NCBI RefSeq assembly: GCF_025527015.1
Contig: NZ_JAODIM010000043.1
Coordinates: 744,001 to 808,000, forward strand
Origin: Winslowiella arboricola
GTDB taxonomy: Bacteria; Pseudomonadota; Gammaproteobacteria; Enterobacterales; Enterobacteriaceae
Direction: 5' to 3'
DNA length: 64,000 bases
Under the pieces are notes generated by a model. That model ran no database searches and had not been told where the DNA came from. It saw only the letters and a program-made list of their open reading frames with translations. Of the stretch, positions 33,383 through 45,901 are shown piece after piece. How positions within the stretch are numbered: the stretch's first letter is position 1; each line of letters opens with the position of its first letter. Made by a program: the position numbers and the translations under genes.

Positions 33383-34048
33383 ATACGGATGGGAAGACTG
33401 TAACTCCCGCACCTGCTGCGCCAGATCGGTCAGACACTTATCGTGCATACCGCGCTTCACCAGCTCCTGCTCCAGCGAAAACAGATACTGTGCATTGGTG
33501 CCCAACGGCCCACTGGCGCGCGCAATCAGCGGCGCAATGGTGTTGGCGCAGGAATCAGACTCATACAGCGGATGACGTGGATCCATGATAAACACCAGCG
33601 CAGTGACTTTACGCCCGTCCGCCAGCGCCAGTTCGCACCAGGTCGGCAGGTAGCAGCCGGTAATCATCTCACGCTTCCACAGCAGTTCCAGCTCTTCATG
33701 CAGCGTCTCTTCCGGCAGACGAAACGCCAGCCCGCTGGTTTTACCGCCCTCTTTCAGCGCCAGCATCCGTCCCGGCTGGTGATGGGTACCGCGCCCGGCG
33801 GTCAGACGTAAGCAGAACGCGCGGTGCCAGCCCTGCAGCGTACCGCTGGCGACCTCATCCGATTCGAACACCGGATTCCACATCAGCGAACCATAGCCGA
33901 AGATCCATACCGGGCTATGATCCGGGCGGCAGGCAAGCGCCGCCGCCAGGGACGATGCGCGCTGTTCGCAGGTCTATAACAGCGACTCCTCGATGGTGCC
34001 AAAAGCAGTTTTACAATCAGCTTTTAATAAGAAATCCCGCGTCAACAT
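33377..34048 (-). pseudogene. chaC: chaC (glutathione-specific gamma-glutamylcyclotransferase) interrupted by an amber codon
   Basis: The frame from ATG 34048 reads MLTRDFLLKADCKTAFGTIE and continues EESLL, then hits TAG at 33974-33976. It goes on in the same frame as a normal ChaC: PVWIFGYGSLMWN, HRAFCLRLTAGRGTHHQPG, FRLPEE and SGPLGTNAQYLFSLEQEL. E. coli ChaC has Trp at the stop position, so a single TGG to TAG change explains it. The only later ATG in good context (33883) comes after the YGSL substrate motif, so a restart product should be inactive. ChaC degrades glutathione to 5-oxoproline and Cys-Gly. Alternatives are sequencing error or suppression. Confidence 0.88.
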
Positions 34049-34298
34049 ATGAATCTCCCACGCCACAGCTTCACTTCCCTGTAACAGACGGCCACTTTTC
34101 CCTCAGTTTTGAGTTATTTGGGCAACTTTCGTTGCATTTACCCTATGACCTTATTCATTTATCACTCGCCGATCAAGTTTGAAGGCGATCACAAAAGAAA
34201 AAAAGTGTCATAAACTCCATCGGCAGGCTATCGTTATTCTTGAGCGGATTAAGGCAAATTTTCTTCAGCACGGGGGCTAGCTCACAGCCCGGGCGGCA

Positions 34299-34526
34299 CT
34301 ATTTTTTGTGCCATTTATCATCATCCCCCTTGTGATACTGATGTTTAACTGCCGCCCAGGCGACTTTATGCGCCACCTCTTCCCGTGACTCATCGCCGCG
34401 CCGCTCCTGTTTGTCTTTATACTGATCCCAGGCGCTGTTAAACGCCTCTTTATAGATCTCCTGCGCATGGGCAGGCAGCACATTTTTAACACTTTCTGGT
34501 AGCTCGGATTTCGACTGATAAGGCAT
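34299..34526 (-). CDS. chaB: ChaB, small acidic/basic protein of the cha locus
   Basis: 75 residues: MPYQSKSELPESVKNVLPAH, then QEIYKEAFNSAWDQYKDKQER and KVAWAAVKHQYHKGDDDKWH. It matches E. coli ChaB over its whole length. Soluble and without a known activity; described as a putative regulator of the ChaA antiporter. A strong GAAAGGAG ribosome site lies before the ATG. It is divergent from chaA and upstream of the broken chaC in the same direction; 250 bases separate the two without a gene. Confidence 0.93.
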   Translation of the reverse strand: MPYQSKSELPESVKNVLPAHAQEIYKEAFNSAWDQYKDKQERRGDESREEVAHKVAWAAVKHQYHKGDDDKWHKK

Positions 34527-35032
34527 GGATTTTCTCCTTTCGATTCAACTCCCTTTAAGCCTGGCTTATTCTTGCCAGAGTGCAAAGCCACAGTTGAGGC
34601 ATGCTTAGCACAAAAACGAGAATAGCGGCCATTTAGATGCGTTATTCATGGCATTAATCGCCAAAAAAGCAGGGTTATTTTCTCTTTCACAACGCATAAC
34701 ACCAACAAATATCATCACTTATTCACGATATCCTGCTGTTATCCGCACTTAACCCTCTTTTCACTGCTAACGGGTAAAATAACGTAAAAATTAAATAATT
34801 ATACGGCTAACCTTGTTACACTGACGGCGCTGGTAAAATAAACAAACTGTGATAATGCTTAGAAGCCTGCACTCGGGTTTCTGCCAATTGAAAATTTATA
34901 CCCTAAGTAATTCGAGTTGCATCAAGGCGGCAAGCGAGCGAATGCCGATGAACGTAGTCAACTACGTGATTCGGCTGAGTGAGCTCAGCCAAAAAGATGC
35001 AATTCGAAGTATGACGGGTATTAAGGAGATGA
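34527..35032. other. chaB-chaA divergent intergenic region
   Basis: 506 bases, AT-rich on the chaB side, with the promoters of both genes not individually assigned. The right 124 bases are an ERIC-like element that forms the leader of chaA. A small open frame across it (34849-35052) follows the repeat and is not considered a gene. Confidence 0.5.
34898..35021. repeat. ERIC-like palindromic element in the chaA leader
   Basis: A 124-base imperfect palindrome. Its ends pair (taccctaagtaattcgagtt at the left with aattcgaagtatgacgggta at the right). The centre has the ERIC-type core: gcgaatgccgatgaacgtag, then tcaactacgtgattcggctg and agtgagctcagccaa. ERIC/IRU elements are about 126 bp, non-coding and spread in enterobacteria. 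Its right end stops two bases before the AAGGAG of chaA, so any promoter lies to its left and the chaA mRNA would start with this hairpin. Confidence 0.85.
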
Positions 35033-36136
35033 ATGCCTATGGGAGCACATGAAGGCTCAAAAACGCGTCATACCGAATACACACTGATTCTGACGATTGC
35101 CGCACTGGCAGTGCTGGCGATGTGGGGCTCATCCACTTCCTTCCCTGTTGTTATTGCTATTAACCTGCTGGCGCTGGTGGCTATTCTTAGCAGCGCATTT
35201 AGCGTAGTGCGTCATGCCGACGTGCTGGCGCACCGATTAGGTGAACCCTACGGCTCACTGATCCTCAGTCTTTCGGTAGTAATTCTCGAAGTGAGCCTGA
35301 TTTCCGCCCTGATGGCCACTGGCGATGCCGCACCGGCGCTGATGCGCGATACGCTCTACTCGATTATTATGATTGTCAGTACCGGTCTGGTGGGTTGTGC
35401 GCTGCTGCTGGGCGGTAATAAGTTTGCCACCCAGTATCTGAACCTGGCCGGTGTTAAGCAGTATATGATCGCCATCTTTCCGCTGGCGATTCTGGTGCTG
35501 GTGTTTCCCAATGCGTTACCGGGCGGCAACTTTACCACCGGTCAGGCGCTGTTAATCGCCGCCATTTCTGCCGCAATGTATGGCGTCTTTCTGCTGATTC
35601 AGACCAAAACCCACCAGAGCCTGTTTATCTATGAGCATGAAGATGAGGGCGACGATGATGACCCGCACCACGGTAAGCCTTCGGCGCACAGCAGTCTTCG
35701 TCATGCGGTATGGTTGCTGATCCATCTGGTGGCGGTGATTACCGTGACCAAAATGAACGCCAATCCGCTGGAATTCCTGTTAACCGAACTTAATGCGCCA
35801 GCGCAGTTTACCGGTTTTCTGGTGGCGTTACTGATTCTGTCACCGGAAGGTTTAGGCGCGATTCGGGCAGTACTGGCTAATCAGGTGCAGCGCGCGATGA
35901 ACCTGTTTTTCGGTTCAGTGCTGGCGACCATCTCGCTAACCGTTCCCGCAGTGTCAATTATTGCCACCCTGACCAATCAGCAGCTGATTTTCGGCCTTGA
36001 ACCGCCGCAGATGGTGATGCTGATGGCGACGCTGATCCTGTGTCATATCTCGTTCTCCACCGGCCGAACCAATGTACTGAACGGTGCCGCGCATCTGGCG
36101 CTGTTTGTCGGCTATCTGATGACGATTATGTTATAA
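35033..36136 (+). CDS. chaA: ChaA, calcium (sodium, potassium)/proton antiporter
   Basis: 367 residues from ATG 35033 (or 365 from ATG 35039; AAGGAG is 4 or 10 bases away, so both are possible). About eleven membrane helices with the cation-exchanger repeats: SLSVVILEVSLISALMATGD near residue 83 and ALLILSPEGLGAIRAVLANQ near 263, each with the conserved Glu. A histidine- and acid-rich loop (YEHEDEGDDDDPHHGKP) lies between the halves as in E. coli ChaA. Exports Ca2+, Na+ or K+ at alkaline pH across the inner membrane. Confidence 0.95.
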   Translation: MPMGAHEGSKTRHTEYTLILTIAALAVLAMWGSSTSFPVVIAINLLALVAILSSAFSVVRHADVLAHRLGEPYGSLILSLSVVILEVSLISALMATGDAAPALMRDTLYSIIMIVSTGLVGCALLLGGNKFATQYLNLAGVKQYMIAIFPLAILVLVFPNALPGGNFTTGQALLIAAISAAMYGVFLLIQTKTHQSLFIYEHEDEGDDDDPHHGKPSAHSSLRHAVWLLIHLVAVITVTKMNANPLEFLLTELNAPAQFTGFLVALLILSPEGLGAIRAVLANQVQRAMNLFFGSVLATISLTVPAVSIIATLTNQQLIFGLEPPQMVMLMATLILCHISFSTGRTNVLNGAAHLALFVGYLMTIML

Positions 36137-36141
36137 AAAAA

Positions 36142-36164
36142 TGGCCGGGCATTGTGCCCGGCCA
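36142..36164 (-). terminator. hslJ terminator (possibly also chaA)
   Basis: Perfect 9-bp stem tggccgggc / gcccggcca with loop attgt. The T run is on the minus strand (aaaaaaa on the left of the plus strand), so it mainly ends the hslJ transcript. Confidence 0.85.
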
Positions 36165-36182
36165 CGTTCTGTCAGTGGGTCA

Positions 36183-36599
36183 TTACTGCGCGGCTTTATA
36201 CTTCAGCGTATGACCACCCCCCTTCAGCGTTAAATTACCTCGCTCCAGCGTCACCTGCGCACCGTTACTCAGGGTTTCCGCCACTACACTATCCCAGTGG
36301 CTTAACTGCTGATCGCTGCATATCATGCGCGTGGAACCCAGCTGCTTCACCGTCAGCACATTACCGCTTAACTCGCCCTGACCAAAGAAGCGATTACAGA
36401 TCGCGCCGCTAAGGCGCAGATCGTCACTGAAGGCGATTTCCGGCTGCTGCCCCTGGTTGCTGCGCGCCGCCACACCATTAACGCTCTGCAAAATAAAGTG
36501 CTGGCCAGCCAGCTGCTGCGCCGTTAGCCCGGAATCAGCGTGCTGATGACATCCGCTGACTATCAGGGCCAGCAACGCCATGGGAAGGATTTTTTTCAT
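36183..36599 (-). CDS. hslJ: HslJ-like heat-shock lipoprotein (META domain)
   Basis: 138 residues with a lipoprotein signal (lipobox VSGC, Cys17) and one META domain: HFILQSVNG, then LSGAICNRFFGQGELSG and GSTRMICSDQQL. Same length and motifs as E. coli HslJ. HslJ is linked to heat response and novobiocin tolerance in E. coli. The cysteines in ICNRF and MICSD are conserved in the family. It has its own terminator and lies between chaA and kdsA. Confidence 0.88.
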   Translation of the reverse strand: MKKILPMALLALIVSGCHQHADSGLTAQQLAGQHFILQSVNGVAARSNQGQQPEIAFSDDLRLSGAICNRFFGQGELSGNVLTVKQLGSTRMICSDQQLSHWDSVVAETLSNGAQVTLERGNLTLKGGGHTLKYKAAQ

Positions 36600-36652
36600 C
36601 TTACTGCTCCTTTTACGGGACTATCCATTTTGCTAAAAACCTGACATAAAAA

Positions 36653-36670
36653 AGGCGCCCTCAGGCGCCT
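36653..36670 (-). terminator. Terminator of the hemA-kdsA operon
   Basis: Stem of aggcgcc with ggcgcct, followed on the minus strand by seven T residues. It lies 20 bases after the kdsA stop. Confidence 0.85.
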
Positions 36671-36689
36671 CGGTATATTATCACGACAC

Positions 36690-38384
<1,695 letters not shown>

Positions 38385-38388
<4 letters not shown>

Positions 38389-38783
38389 ACAATCCCCAAC
38401 AGTGGCATTTTACTTGTGGCCAGCTTGATGATCAGCCCGATCACCACCAACGCCACGAGGAAGGCTATCCAGCGCACTTTATTGCTGCGCGGACGGCGTC
38501 CAAGGACGATTATGCCGAGCACGATATAGATAATAACGCCAAACAGCTTCTCAGTCAGCCAGCTACCTTGCGGTGAAAACGGATAAAAATGGGTAATGCT
38601 CACCAACAGAATACCGGAAACAAACAATAAGGTATCGTTCAGATGCGGCACAATCCGCACCCAGCGGCGTTGCAGCATCGCTGAACCGGCCTGCTGCCAG
38701 TAAAAACGCAGCATAAACATCACTATCGTGATGGCAACCGTCAGCAGGTGAAAATGTTTAATTGTTGCGTAATATGCGACCAT
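38385..38783 (-). CDS. sirB2: SirB2-family inner-membrane protein (YchQ)
   Basis: 132 residues with four hydrophobic helices. Features are IKHFHLLTVAITIVMFMLRF at the N-terminus, RIVPHLNDTLLFVSGILLV and RPRSNKVRWIAF. Whole-length match to YchQ/SirB2. Function unknown. Starts 9 bases after prmC and overlaps sirB1 by 4 bases. Confidence 0.92.
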
Positions 38784-38792
38784 TGCGATTCC

Positions 38793-39626
38793 TTATTCTG
38801 ATAGTTGCCCAACCGTAACCCGATCGTTACCCGCATAATCCTGACAGGTTTCCACCTGCAGAAAGTTGTGATCGCGCAAGATATCGCGCACCGCAGCGGC
38901 CTGCTGCCAGCCATGTTCGAACAATAACCAGCCGCCGGGTTGCAAAAATCGCGCAGCAGCGGCGCTGATGCGTCTGATATCCGCCAGTCCCTGCTCATCG
39001 GCCACCAGCGCGCTTAACGGCTCAAAACGTACATCACCCTGTTGCAGATGCTGATCGTCAGCATCAATGTAGGGCGGGTTACTGACAATCAGATCAAAAC
39101 GCTGATTTTCCAGCGCGGAAAACCAGTCGCTCAGCAGAAAACGGGCGTTGGTCAGCTGCAATTTGGCGGCATTATGCTGCGCCAGCGTGACCGCTTCAGC
39201 AATACGATCCACCCCGACCACCTGACAATCGGCACGCTCACTGGCCAGCGCCAGCGCCACCGCACCGGTGCCGGTGCCGAGATCGAGGATCTGCGCGGGT
39301 GACGCGGGCAGACGCGCCAGCGCCTGCTCAACAAGGATTTCGGTATCAGGGCGGGGGATTAGCGTGGCGGCTGAGACGCTTAGCGGCAGTGACCAGAACT
39401 CACGTTCACCGGTCAGATGCGCCACCGGCTCGCCGTTAGCCCGACGGGCAATCAGCGCCTCAAGCTGCGCCAGCTGCGGCGCAGTGAGTTCAGTCTCATC
39501 AAAGGCGATCAGCCAGCTGCGGGATTTACCGGTGACAAAACCGAGCAAAATCTCCGCATCGCGTTTTGGGCTGTCGCCGCCGCACAGCGCAGCGGTGGCG
39601 GCTTTCAGCCAGCTGCGGATATCCAT
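38793..39626 (-). CDS. prmC: PrmC (HemK), release factor glutamine methyltransferase
   Basis: 277 residues. N-terminal helical domain, then a SAM methyltransferase with ILDLGTGTGAVALALASE and the substrate motif NPPY in FDLIVSNPPYIDADD. It methylates the GGQ glutamine of release factors, including PrfA encoded just upstream. The start overlaps the prfA stop by one base (TAATG). Confidence 0.97.
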   Translation of the reverse strand: MDIRSWLKAATAALCGGDSPKRDAEILLGFVTGKSRSWLIAFDETELTAPQLAQLEALIARRANGEPVAHLTGEREFWSLPLSVSAATLIPRPDTEILVEQALARLPASPAQILDLGTGTGAVALALASERADCQVVGVDRIAEAVTLAQHNAAKLQLTNARFLLSDWFSALENQRFDLIVSNPPYIDADDQHLQQGDVRFEPLSALVADEQGLADIRRISAAAARFLQPGGWLLFEHGWQQAAAVRDILRDHNFLQVETCQDYAGNDRVTVGQLSE

Positions 39627-40708
39627 TAATCCTGCCCGGACAACGCGGCCAGCTGGTCTGCCTGGTACTCCTGGACAATCGGCTCAATCAGCGCGTCCAG
39701 TTTACCTTCCATCACTTCATCCAGACGGTAGACCGTGAGGTTGATACGGTGGTCAGTCACACGGCCCTGCGGGAAGTTATAGGTGCGGTTACGATCGGAA
39801 CGGTCGCCGCTGCCCAGCAGGTTGCGGCGTGTTGACGCCTCCGATGCCTGGCGCTTAGCCACCTCTGCGGCACGGATACGTGACCCCAGCACCGCCAGCG
39901 CTTTGGCTTTGTTTTTATGCTGTGAACGCTCATCCTGGCACTCAACCACGATGCCGGTTGGCAAGTGGGTGATACGGATCGCCGAGTCGGTGGTGTTGAC
40001 GTGCTGGCCACCCGCCCCGGAGGAGCGGAAGGTATCGATACGCAGCTCAGACGGGTTAATCTCCGGCAGTTCAGCTTCCGGCAGCTCCGGCATCACCGCG
40101 ACGGTACAGGCCGATGTATGAATGCGTCCCTGCGATTCGGTTTCCGGTACGCGCTGCACGCGATGACCGCCGGATTCAAATTTCAGGCGGCCATAAGCGC
40201 CCTCGCCGATCACTTTGGCAATGATCTCTTTATAGCCGCCATGTTCGCCGTCGTTGGCGCTCATCACCTCAACCCGCCAGCGGCGCGATTCGGCATAACG
40301 GCTGTACATACGGAACAGATCGCCGGCGAAAATCGCCGCTTCGTCACCGCCGGTACCGGCACGCACTTCCAGATAGCAGTTACGCTCATCATCGGGATCT
40401 TTCGGCAGCAGCAATACCTGCAACTGCTGCTCCAGCTGCTCGCTCTGCGCGCGCGCTTCAGTTAACTCTTCCTGCGCCATATCGCGCATTTCCGGGTCAG
40501 CCATCAGCAGTTCAGCGGTTTCGATATCTTCCTGCACCTGCTGCCACTGACGGAAACACTGGCTGACATCAGTAAGCTGAGCGTATTCCCGCGAAAGCGC
40601 ACGAAAGCGATCCTGATCGGCAATCACGCCAGCATCACCCAGCATCGCCTCCACTTCTTCGTGGCGCTCCTGCAAGGCTTCCAGTTTGGCAACAATAGAA
40701 GTCTTCAT
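39626..40708 (-). CDS. prfA: Peptide chain release factor 1
   Basis: 360 residues, standard length. It carries the anticodon-like PxT-type tripeptide region ([20 protein letters not shown] context) and the catalytic GGQ in [17 protein letters not shown]. Recognises UAA and UAG; relevant here because chaC contains a UAG. It lies 69 bases after hemA and is coupled to prmC. Confidence 0.98.
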   Translation of the reverse strand: MKTSIVAKLEALQERHEEVEAMLGDAGVIADQDRFRALSREYAQLTDVSQCFRQWQQVQEDIETAELLMADPEMRDMAQEELTEARAQSEQLEQQLQVLLLPKDPDDERNCYLEVRAGTGGDEAAIFAGDLFRMYSRYAESRRWRVEVMSANDGEHGGYKEIIAKVIGEGAYGRLKFESGGHRVQRVPETESQGRIHTSACTVAVMPELPEAELPEINPSELRIDTFRSSGAGGQHVNTTDSAIRITHLPTGIVVECQDERSQHKNKAKALAVLGSRIRAAEVAKRQASEASTRRNLLGSGDRSDRNRTYNFPQGRVTDHRINLTVYRLDEVMEGKLDALIEPIVQEYQADQLAALSGQD

Positions 40709-40777
40709 GTGGTGTTATTTACCTTGTAAATGGGGTTCGATTAATACAGCCGCGTCACACAATCAGTTGTGACGCAG

Positions 40778-42034
40778 CTAATCCAGCCCGAGGCTGTCGC
40801 GCAGGATCTGCAGACGTTCGTCATCGCCATCGCGAGCGGCCTGCTGGAGAGATTTGGTAGGGGCGTGGATCAGTCGGTTAGTCAGTTTATGGGCCAAATC
40901 GCGCATAATCTCCTGCGCATCACCGCCCTGCTGCAACGCCGTCAGCGCCCGCGCCTCGAGATCGGCACGGATCTGATCGGCCTGCGAACGGTAGTCACGA
41001 ATGGTCTCAACGGCGCTTTGCGCGCGCAGCCAGGCCATAAACTCACCGCTCTCTTGCACAACAATAGTTTCAGCCTGTACGGCGGCGGCTTTGCGCTGCG
41101 CCATATTTTTTTCGATAATCTGCTGCAGATCGTCGACGCTGTATAAATAGGCATTCGCCAGTTTGCCAACTTCCGGTTCCACATCGCGCGGAACGGCGAT
41201 ATCCACCAGCAGCATCGGCTGATTACGACGCGCTTTTAACGCACGCTCAACCATACCTTTACCGATAATCGGCAACGGGCTGGCGGTGGAGCTGATAATG
41301 ATATCGGCTTCCGCCAGACGCACATCAATATCCGCCAGATTGATCACTTCAGCGCCCACTTCATCCGCCAGCAGCTGGGCGCGCTCACGGGTGCGGTTGG
41401 CGATAATCAGTTTTTTAACCTTGTGCTCACGCAGATGACGCGCCACCAGCTCAATGGTTTCACCGGCACCCACCAGCAGCACATTGACCGTCGACAGCGA
41501 CTCAAAGATCTGCCGCGCCAGCGTACAGGCGGCAAACGCCACCGAGACCGCACTGGCGCCGATATCGGTTTCAGTACGCACACGTTTGGCGACGGAGAAG
41601 GTTTTCTGGAACATGCGCTCCAGTTCGCTGGAGAGCGAATGGCCGCGCTGGGAGTCAGCAAAAGCTTTTTTTACCTGGCCAAGGATCTGCGGCTCACCAA
41701 GCACCAGCGAATCCAGTCCGCTGGCGACGCGCATCAGATGGCTGACCGCCTCGTTATCATGGTGCCAGTAAAGGCTTTTACGCACATCTTCAGCGCTGAG
41801 CTGATGATAGTCACACAGCCAGCGTACCAGTTGCTCTTGCAGATTCTCTTGCTGTTCGACACTCAGGTACAGCTCAGTGCGGTTACAGGTAGACAACACT
41901 ACGCCGCCCTGCACAAGCGGCTGCGCCAGCAGGCTGTTAAGCGCCTGTTCAAGCGTGTCCGGCGAAAAAGCGACTTTTTCGCGCAGCGCAACAGGTGCTG
42001 TTTTATGATTAATTCCAAGGGCCAGCAGGGTCAT
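40778..42034 (-). CDS. hemA: HemA, glutamyl-tRNA reductase
   Basis: 418 residues starting at ATG 42034 ([20 protein letters not shown]), as in E. coli. It has the catalytic cysteine in [15 protein letters not shown], the NADPH motif [16 protein letters not shown] and the dimerisation helix at the end. First committed step of the C5 route to haem and siroheme: Glu-tRNA to glutamate-1-semialdehyde. The N-terminus has the LLALGI segment that in enterobacteria is a target of haem-dependent proteolysis. First gene of the operon. Confidence 0.97.
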   Translation of the reverse strand: MTLLALGINHKTAPVALREKVAFSPDTLEQALNSLLAQPLVQGGVVLSTCNRTELYLSVEQQENLQEQLVRWLCDYHQLSAEDVRKSLYWHHDNEAVSHLMRVASGLDSLVLGEPQILGQVKKAFADSQRGHSLSSELERMFQKTFSVAKRVRTETDIGASAVSVAFAACTLARQIFESLSTVNVLLVGAGETIELVARHLREHKVKKLIIANRTRERAQLLADEVGAEVINLADIDVRLAEADIIISSTASPLPIIGKGMVERALKARRNQPMLLVDIAVPRDVEPEVGKLANAYLYSVDDLQQIIEKNMAQRKAAAVQAETIVVQESGEFMAWLRAQSAVETIRDYRSQADQIRADLEARALTALQQGGDAQEIMRDLAHKLTNRLIHAPTKSLQQAARDGDDERLQILRDSLGLD

Positions 42035-42271
42035 GGTGAATTCGGTCTGGTTATCACACTGATATTGTGGTTTTGTGAGGCGCATTCTACAAGATGAGCG
42101 AGATCAATAAAAGCCATACAGAGCATATGCCTCTATCAGGTTGTGCCTTGATCTGGGCAATTGCAGTTAAATAAGACAATTTGAGCATTGACTGCTTAAA
42201 CGCGGATGGTTAGCGTTAACGGTTAACTTTGGGCAAGCATGCCCTGAATGTGTCTGAGGAGATGACCACCT

Positions 42272-42895
42272 ATGTACGTACGCAAGCCCCGTCTGATGCG
42301 GTTGCTGCCGCTTGCAGGCCTGTTACTGGCAGCCTGTACCGCCAATAAACCGCAGGGTCCTGGTCAAAGTGTTACCTCTCCACAGTGGCAACAACATCAG
42401 CAAAGTGTCGAAAAAATCACCCAATACCAGACGCGTGGCGCTTTTGCCTATCTTTCCGATAAGCAAAAAGTTTATGCGCGCTTTAACTGGCAACAAACTG
42501 CGCCGGATCGCTACCGTTTACTGTTAACCAACCCACTTGGCAGCACCGAACTGCAGCTTGATGCGCAGGGTTCAGTGGTGCAGCTGGTCGATAATAACGG
42601 TAAACGCTATGTCAGCAACGATGCGGAGAAAATGATTTCGCAGCTGACCGGCATGGATATCCCGCTGGAAAACCTGCGTAAGTGGATGATGGGTCTGCCA
42701 GGCGAAGCCACCGATTATCAGCTGAACGATCAATATCAGCTGCGCGAACTGAACTACAGCCGCAACGGCCAGCAGTGGAAAGTCAGCTGGCAGGATTATG
42801 ACAGCAAAGTTAACCCGCCGCTGCCCGCCAGTCTCGAACTGCGTGAAGGTTCGCAGCGCATTAAACTGCGTATGGATAGCTGGACCGTAAAATAA
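42272..42895 (+). CDS. lolB: LolB, outer-membrane lipoprotein receptor
   Basis: 207 residues. Lipoprotein signal [17 protein letters not shown], lipobox LAAC. It shows the Lol beta-barrel features [20 protein letters not shown] and the protruding loop with Leu near [20 protein letters not shown]. Takes lipoproteins from LolA and inserts them in the outer membrane. Divergent from hemA (237-base gap) and coupled to ispE by a one-base overlap. Confidence 0.95.
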   Translation: MYVRKPRLMRLLPLAGLLLAACTANKPQGPGQSVTSPQWQQHQQSVEKITQYQTRGAFAYLSDKQKVYARFNWQQTAPDRYRLLLTNPLGSTELQLDAQGSVVQLVDNNGKRYVSNDAEKMISQLTGMDIPLENLRKWMMGLPGEATDYQLNDQYQLRELNYSRNGQQWKVSWQDYDSKVNPPLPASLELREGSQRIKLRMDSWTVK

Positions 42896-43752
42896 TGATC
42901 ACCACCTGGCCTGCACCGGCAAAACTTAACCTGTTTCTTTACATCACCGGGCGTCGTGCGGACGGCTACCATAATCTGCAGACGCTGTTTCAGTTTCTTG
43001 ATTACGGCGACACGCTGCATATTACGCCGGATAACAGCGGCACAATCAGCCTGCTGACGCCGGTTGACGGCGTTGCCGACGAGCAGAACCTGATCGTGCG
43101 CGCCGCGCGCCTGCTGATGCAGCAGGCAACGCTGGCGGGCACCCTGCCCGCTGACGCTGGCGCCGCCATCACCATCGATAAGCAGTTACCGATGGGCGGT
43201 GGGCTGGGCGGCGGCTCGTCGAATGCCGCCACAGTGCTGGTCGCGCTGAACCAGCTATGGCAGACCGGTTTCACTCTCGATCAGCTGGCGACGATGGGAT
43301 TAACCCTTGGCGCCGATGTGCCGGTGTTTGTAAAAGGCCATGCCGCTTTCGCTGAAGGCGTCGGTGAACAGTTACAACCGGTAAATCCGCCAGAAAAATG
43401 GTATCTGGTGGCGCATGCAGGCGTCAGCATCCCGACACCACTGGTATTCAACGATCCAGAGCTGAAACGTGACACCCCATTACGCGCTTTTTCGCACATT
43501 ATGCAGTCACCTTTTAGCAATGATTGTGAACCAGCAGTAAGAAAACGTTTTCGCGAGGTTGAACAGCTCGTTTCCTGGCTGCTAGAATACGCGCCGTCGC
43601 GCCTGACAGGAACCGGTGCTTGTGTGTTTGCTGAATTCGACACTGAGTCCGCTGCCCGCCAGGTGCTTGAGCTGGCCCCGAACTGGTTGCGGGGATTTGT
43701 AGCGCGAGGCGTTAACGTCTCACCGTTGCATCGCAACCTTTCAGGGCAGTAA
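42895..43752 (+). CDS. ispE: IspE, 4-diphosphocytidyl-2-C-methyl-D-erythritol kinase
   Basis: 285 residues of the GHMP kinase family. N-terminal [24 protein letters not shown] loop [14 protein letters not shown] and the C-terminal [12 protein letters not shown]. Fourth step of the methylerythritol phosphate isoprenoid pathway. The ATG shares its A with the lolB stop (TAATG). prs follows after 142 bases. Confidence 0.97.
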   Translation: MITTWPAPAKLNLFLYITGRRADGYHNLQTLFQFLDYGDTLHITPDNSGTISLLTPVDGVADEQNLIVRAARLLMQQATLAGTLPADAGAAITIDKQLPMGGGLGGGSSNAATVLVALNQLWQTGFTLDQLATMGLTLGADVPVFVKGHAAFAEGVGEQLQPVNPPEKWYLVAHAGVSIPTPLVFNDPELKRDTPLRAFSHIMQSPFSNDCEPAVRKRFREVEQLVSWLLEYAPSRLTGTGACVFAEFDTESAARQVLELAPNWLRGFVARGVNVSPLHRNLSGQ

Positions 43753-43816
43753 GCGATTACGTGACAGTGTCACCCGTTCCTGACACTGCACGTGGCGCAT
43801 TAACATACCCGTATGA

Positions 43817-44842
<1,026 letters not shown>

Positions 44843-44860
44843 GCATCAGACAGAGCGCAA

Positions 44861-44887
44861 AAAGCCGGGCTTGCCCGGCTTTTTTTT
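44861..44887 (+). terminator. prs terminator
   Basis: Stem aagccgggc / cccggctt with a short loop and eight T residues after it; A residues on the left also allow it to act on the convergent LysR gene. Confidence 0.92.
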
Positions 44888-44905
44888 ATTTATCCGTTTC
44901 GCTGA

Positions 44906-45799
44906 TTAGTCACCCAGTGGATGATTCTGGTGGATAAAATCAATAAATACCCGCAGCTTAGGCAAAAGATGCCGATTACCCGGCCAGAGTAACGAAAACT
45001 GCCCGCCACCACTGATTGTTTCATCCAGCACCGTGACCAGCTTTCCGGTTTTGATCTCCTGCGCCACGGCAAAATCCGGTACATATACCAGTCCCAGACC
45101 ACTTACCGCCGCCGAAATCAACGCTTCCAGATTGGTAAACACCAGCTTTTCCGGCAACGGCTGATCCGCCACGTCGCTAAACTGCCAGGATTGCAGTGCA
45201 CCTGTGGCGCTAAAGCGATAGCGTAAGCAGGCATGCCGCACCAGATCGGCTGTTGAGTGCGGTATTCCACGTCGCGCCAGATAAGCGGGCGACGCCACCA
45301 GCTGAAAACGGTAACTGCCAAGTCGCTTCGCCCGCAGCTGCGAATCATTAAAGCTGCCACTGCGCACCACCACATCAACCCCTTCAGCAATCACATCCAC
45401 CAGCCGGTCGCTAAAATCGAGATCCAGCTCGATATCCTGATATTTTTCGATAAATTGCGGCAACAGCGGCAGCAGCATCCGGTAACCAATCGCAGGCAGA
45501 CTGACGCGCAAGCGCCCGCTGGGTTTTGCCGTCACCCGCGACAGCTCATTCTGCGCTTCCTCAATTTCGGCGACAATCCGTCGTGCGCGCTCATAAAACA
45601 GCGCCCCTTCATCGGTCAGGCTGATACTGCGGGTACTGCGGTTAAGCAGGCTGACGCCGAGACTGTTTTCCAGCCGCGCCACGCTTTTGCCCACCGCCGA
45701 TGCCGACACACCAAGACGTTCCGAAGCGGCGATAAAACTGCCAGTTTCCACCGCTTTCACCAGCGCGGTTAACCCGCTAAGACTCTCAAGCGCATTCAT
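44906..45799 (-). CDS. LysR-family regulator, probably of the adjacent MFS exporter
   Basis: 297 residues. N-terminal winged helix (LTALVKAVETGSFIAASERL, then GVSASAVGKSVARLENSLGV) with the typical RSISLTDEGALFYERARRI; the rest is a LysR substrate-binding domain. Divergent from the MFS gene at 45902 with a 100-base shared promoter region, the usual arrangement for a LysR regulator and its target. The effector is unknown. Confidence 0.9.
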   Translation of the reverse strand: MNALESLSGLTALVKAVETGSFIAASERLGVSASAVGKSVARLENSLGVSLLNRSTRSISLTDEGALFYERARRIVAEIEEAQNELSRVTAKPSGRLRVSLPAIGYRMLLPLLPQFIEKYQDIELDLDFSDRLVDVIAEGVDVVVRSGSFNDSQLRAKRLGSYRFQLVASPAYLARRGIPHSTADLVRHACLRYRFSATGALQSWQFSDVADQPLPEKLVFTNLEALISAAVSGLGLVYVPDFAVAQEIKTGKLVTVLDETISGGGQFSLLWPGNRHLLPKLRVFIDFIHQNHPLGD

Positions 45800-45850
45800 T
45801 ACGGAGTTTTTGTCCTTTCAGTCATGAACTACGGCCTGTTTTTAACTATA

Positions 45851-45869
45851 GCAGGTCATTTTATCCTGC
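45851..45869. promoter_or_regulatory. Candidate LysR operator between the regulator and MFS genes
   Basis: Interrupted palindrome gcagg-N9-cctgc in the middle of the divergent gap. The best symmetrical element in that gap; assignment to the LysR protein is inferred. Confidence 0.35.
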
Positions 45870-45901
45870 ATCCTCGCACAGGTTAACCACGGATGCACTC
45901 T

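Noticed and set aside
34261..34298. Terminator between chaB and chaC
   Set aside because: A 5-bp stem (gggct/agccc) is present but there is no T run; too weak to list.
34849..35052. 67-codon open frame before chaA
   Set aside because: Composed mostly of the ERIC-like repeat and overlapping the chaA start; not a gene.
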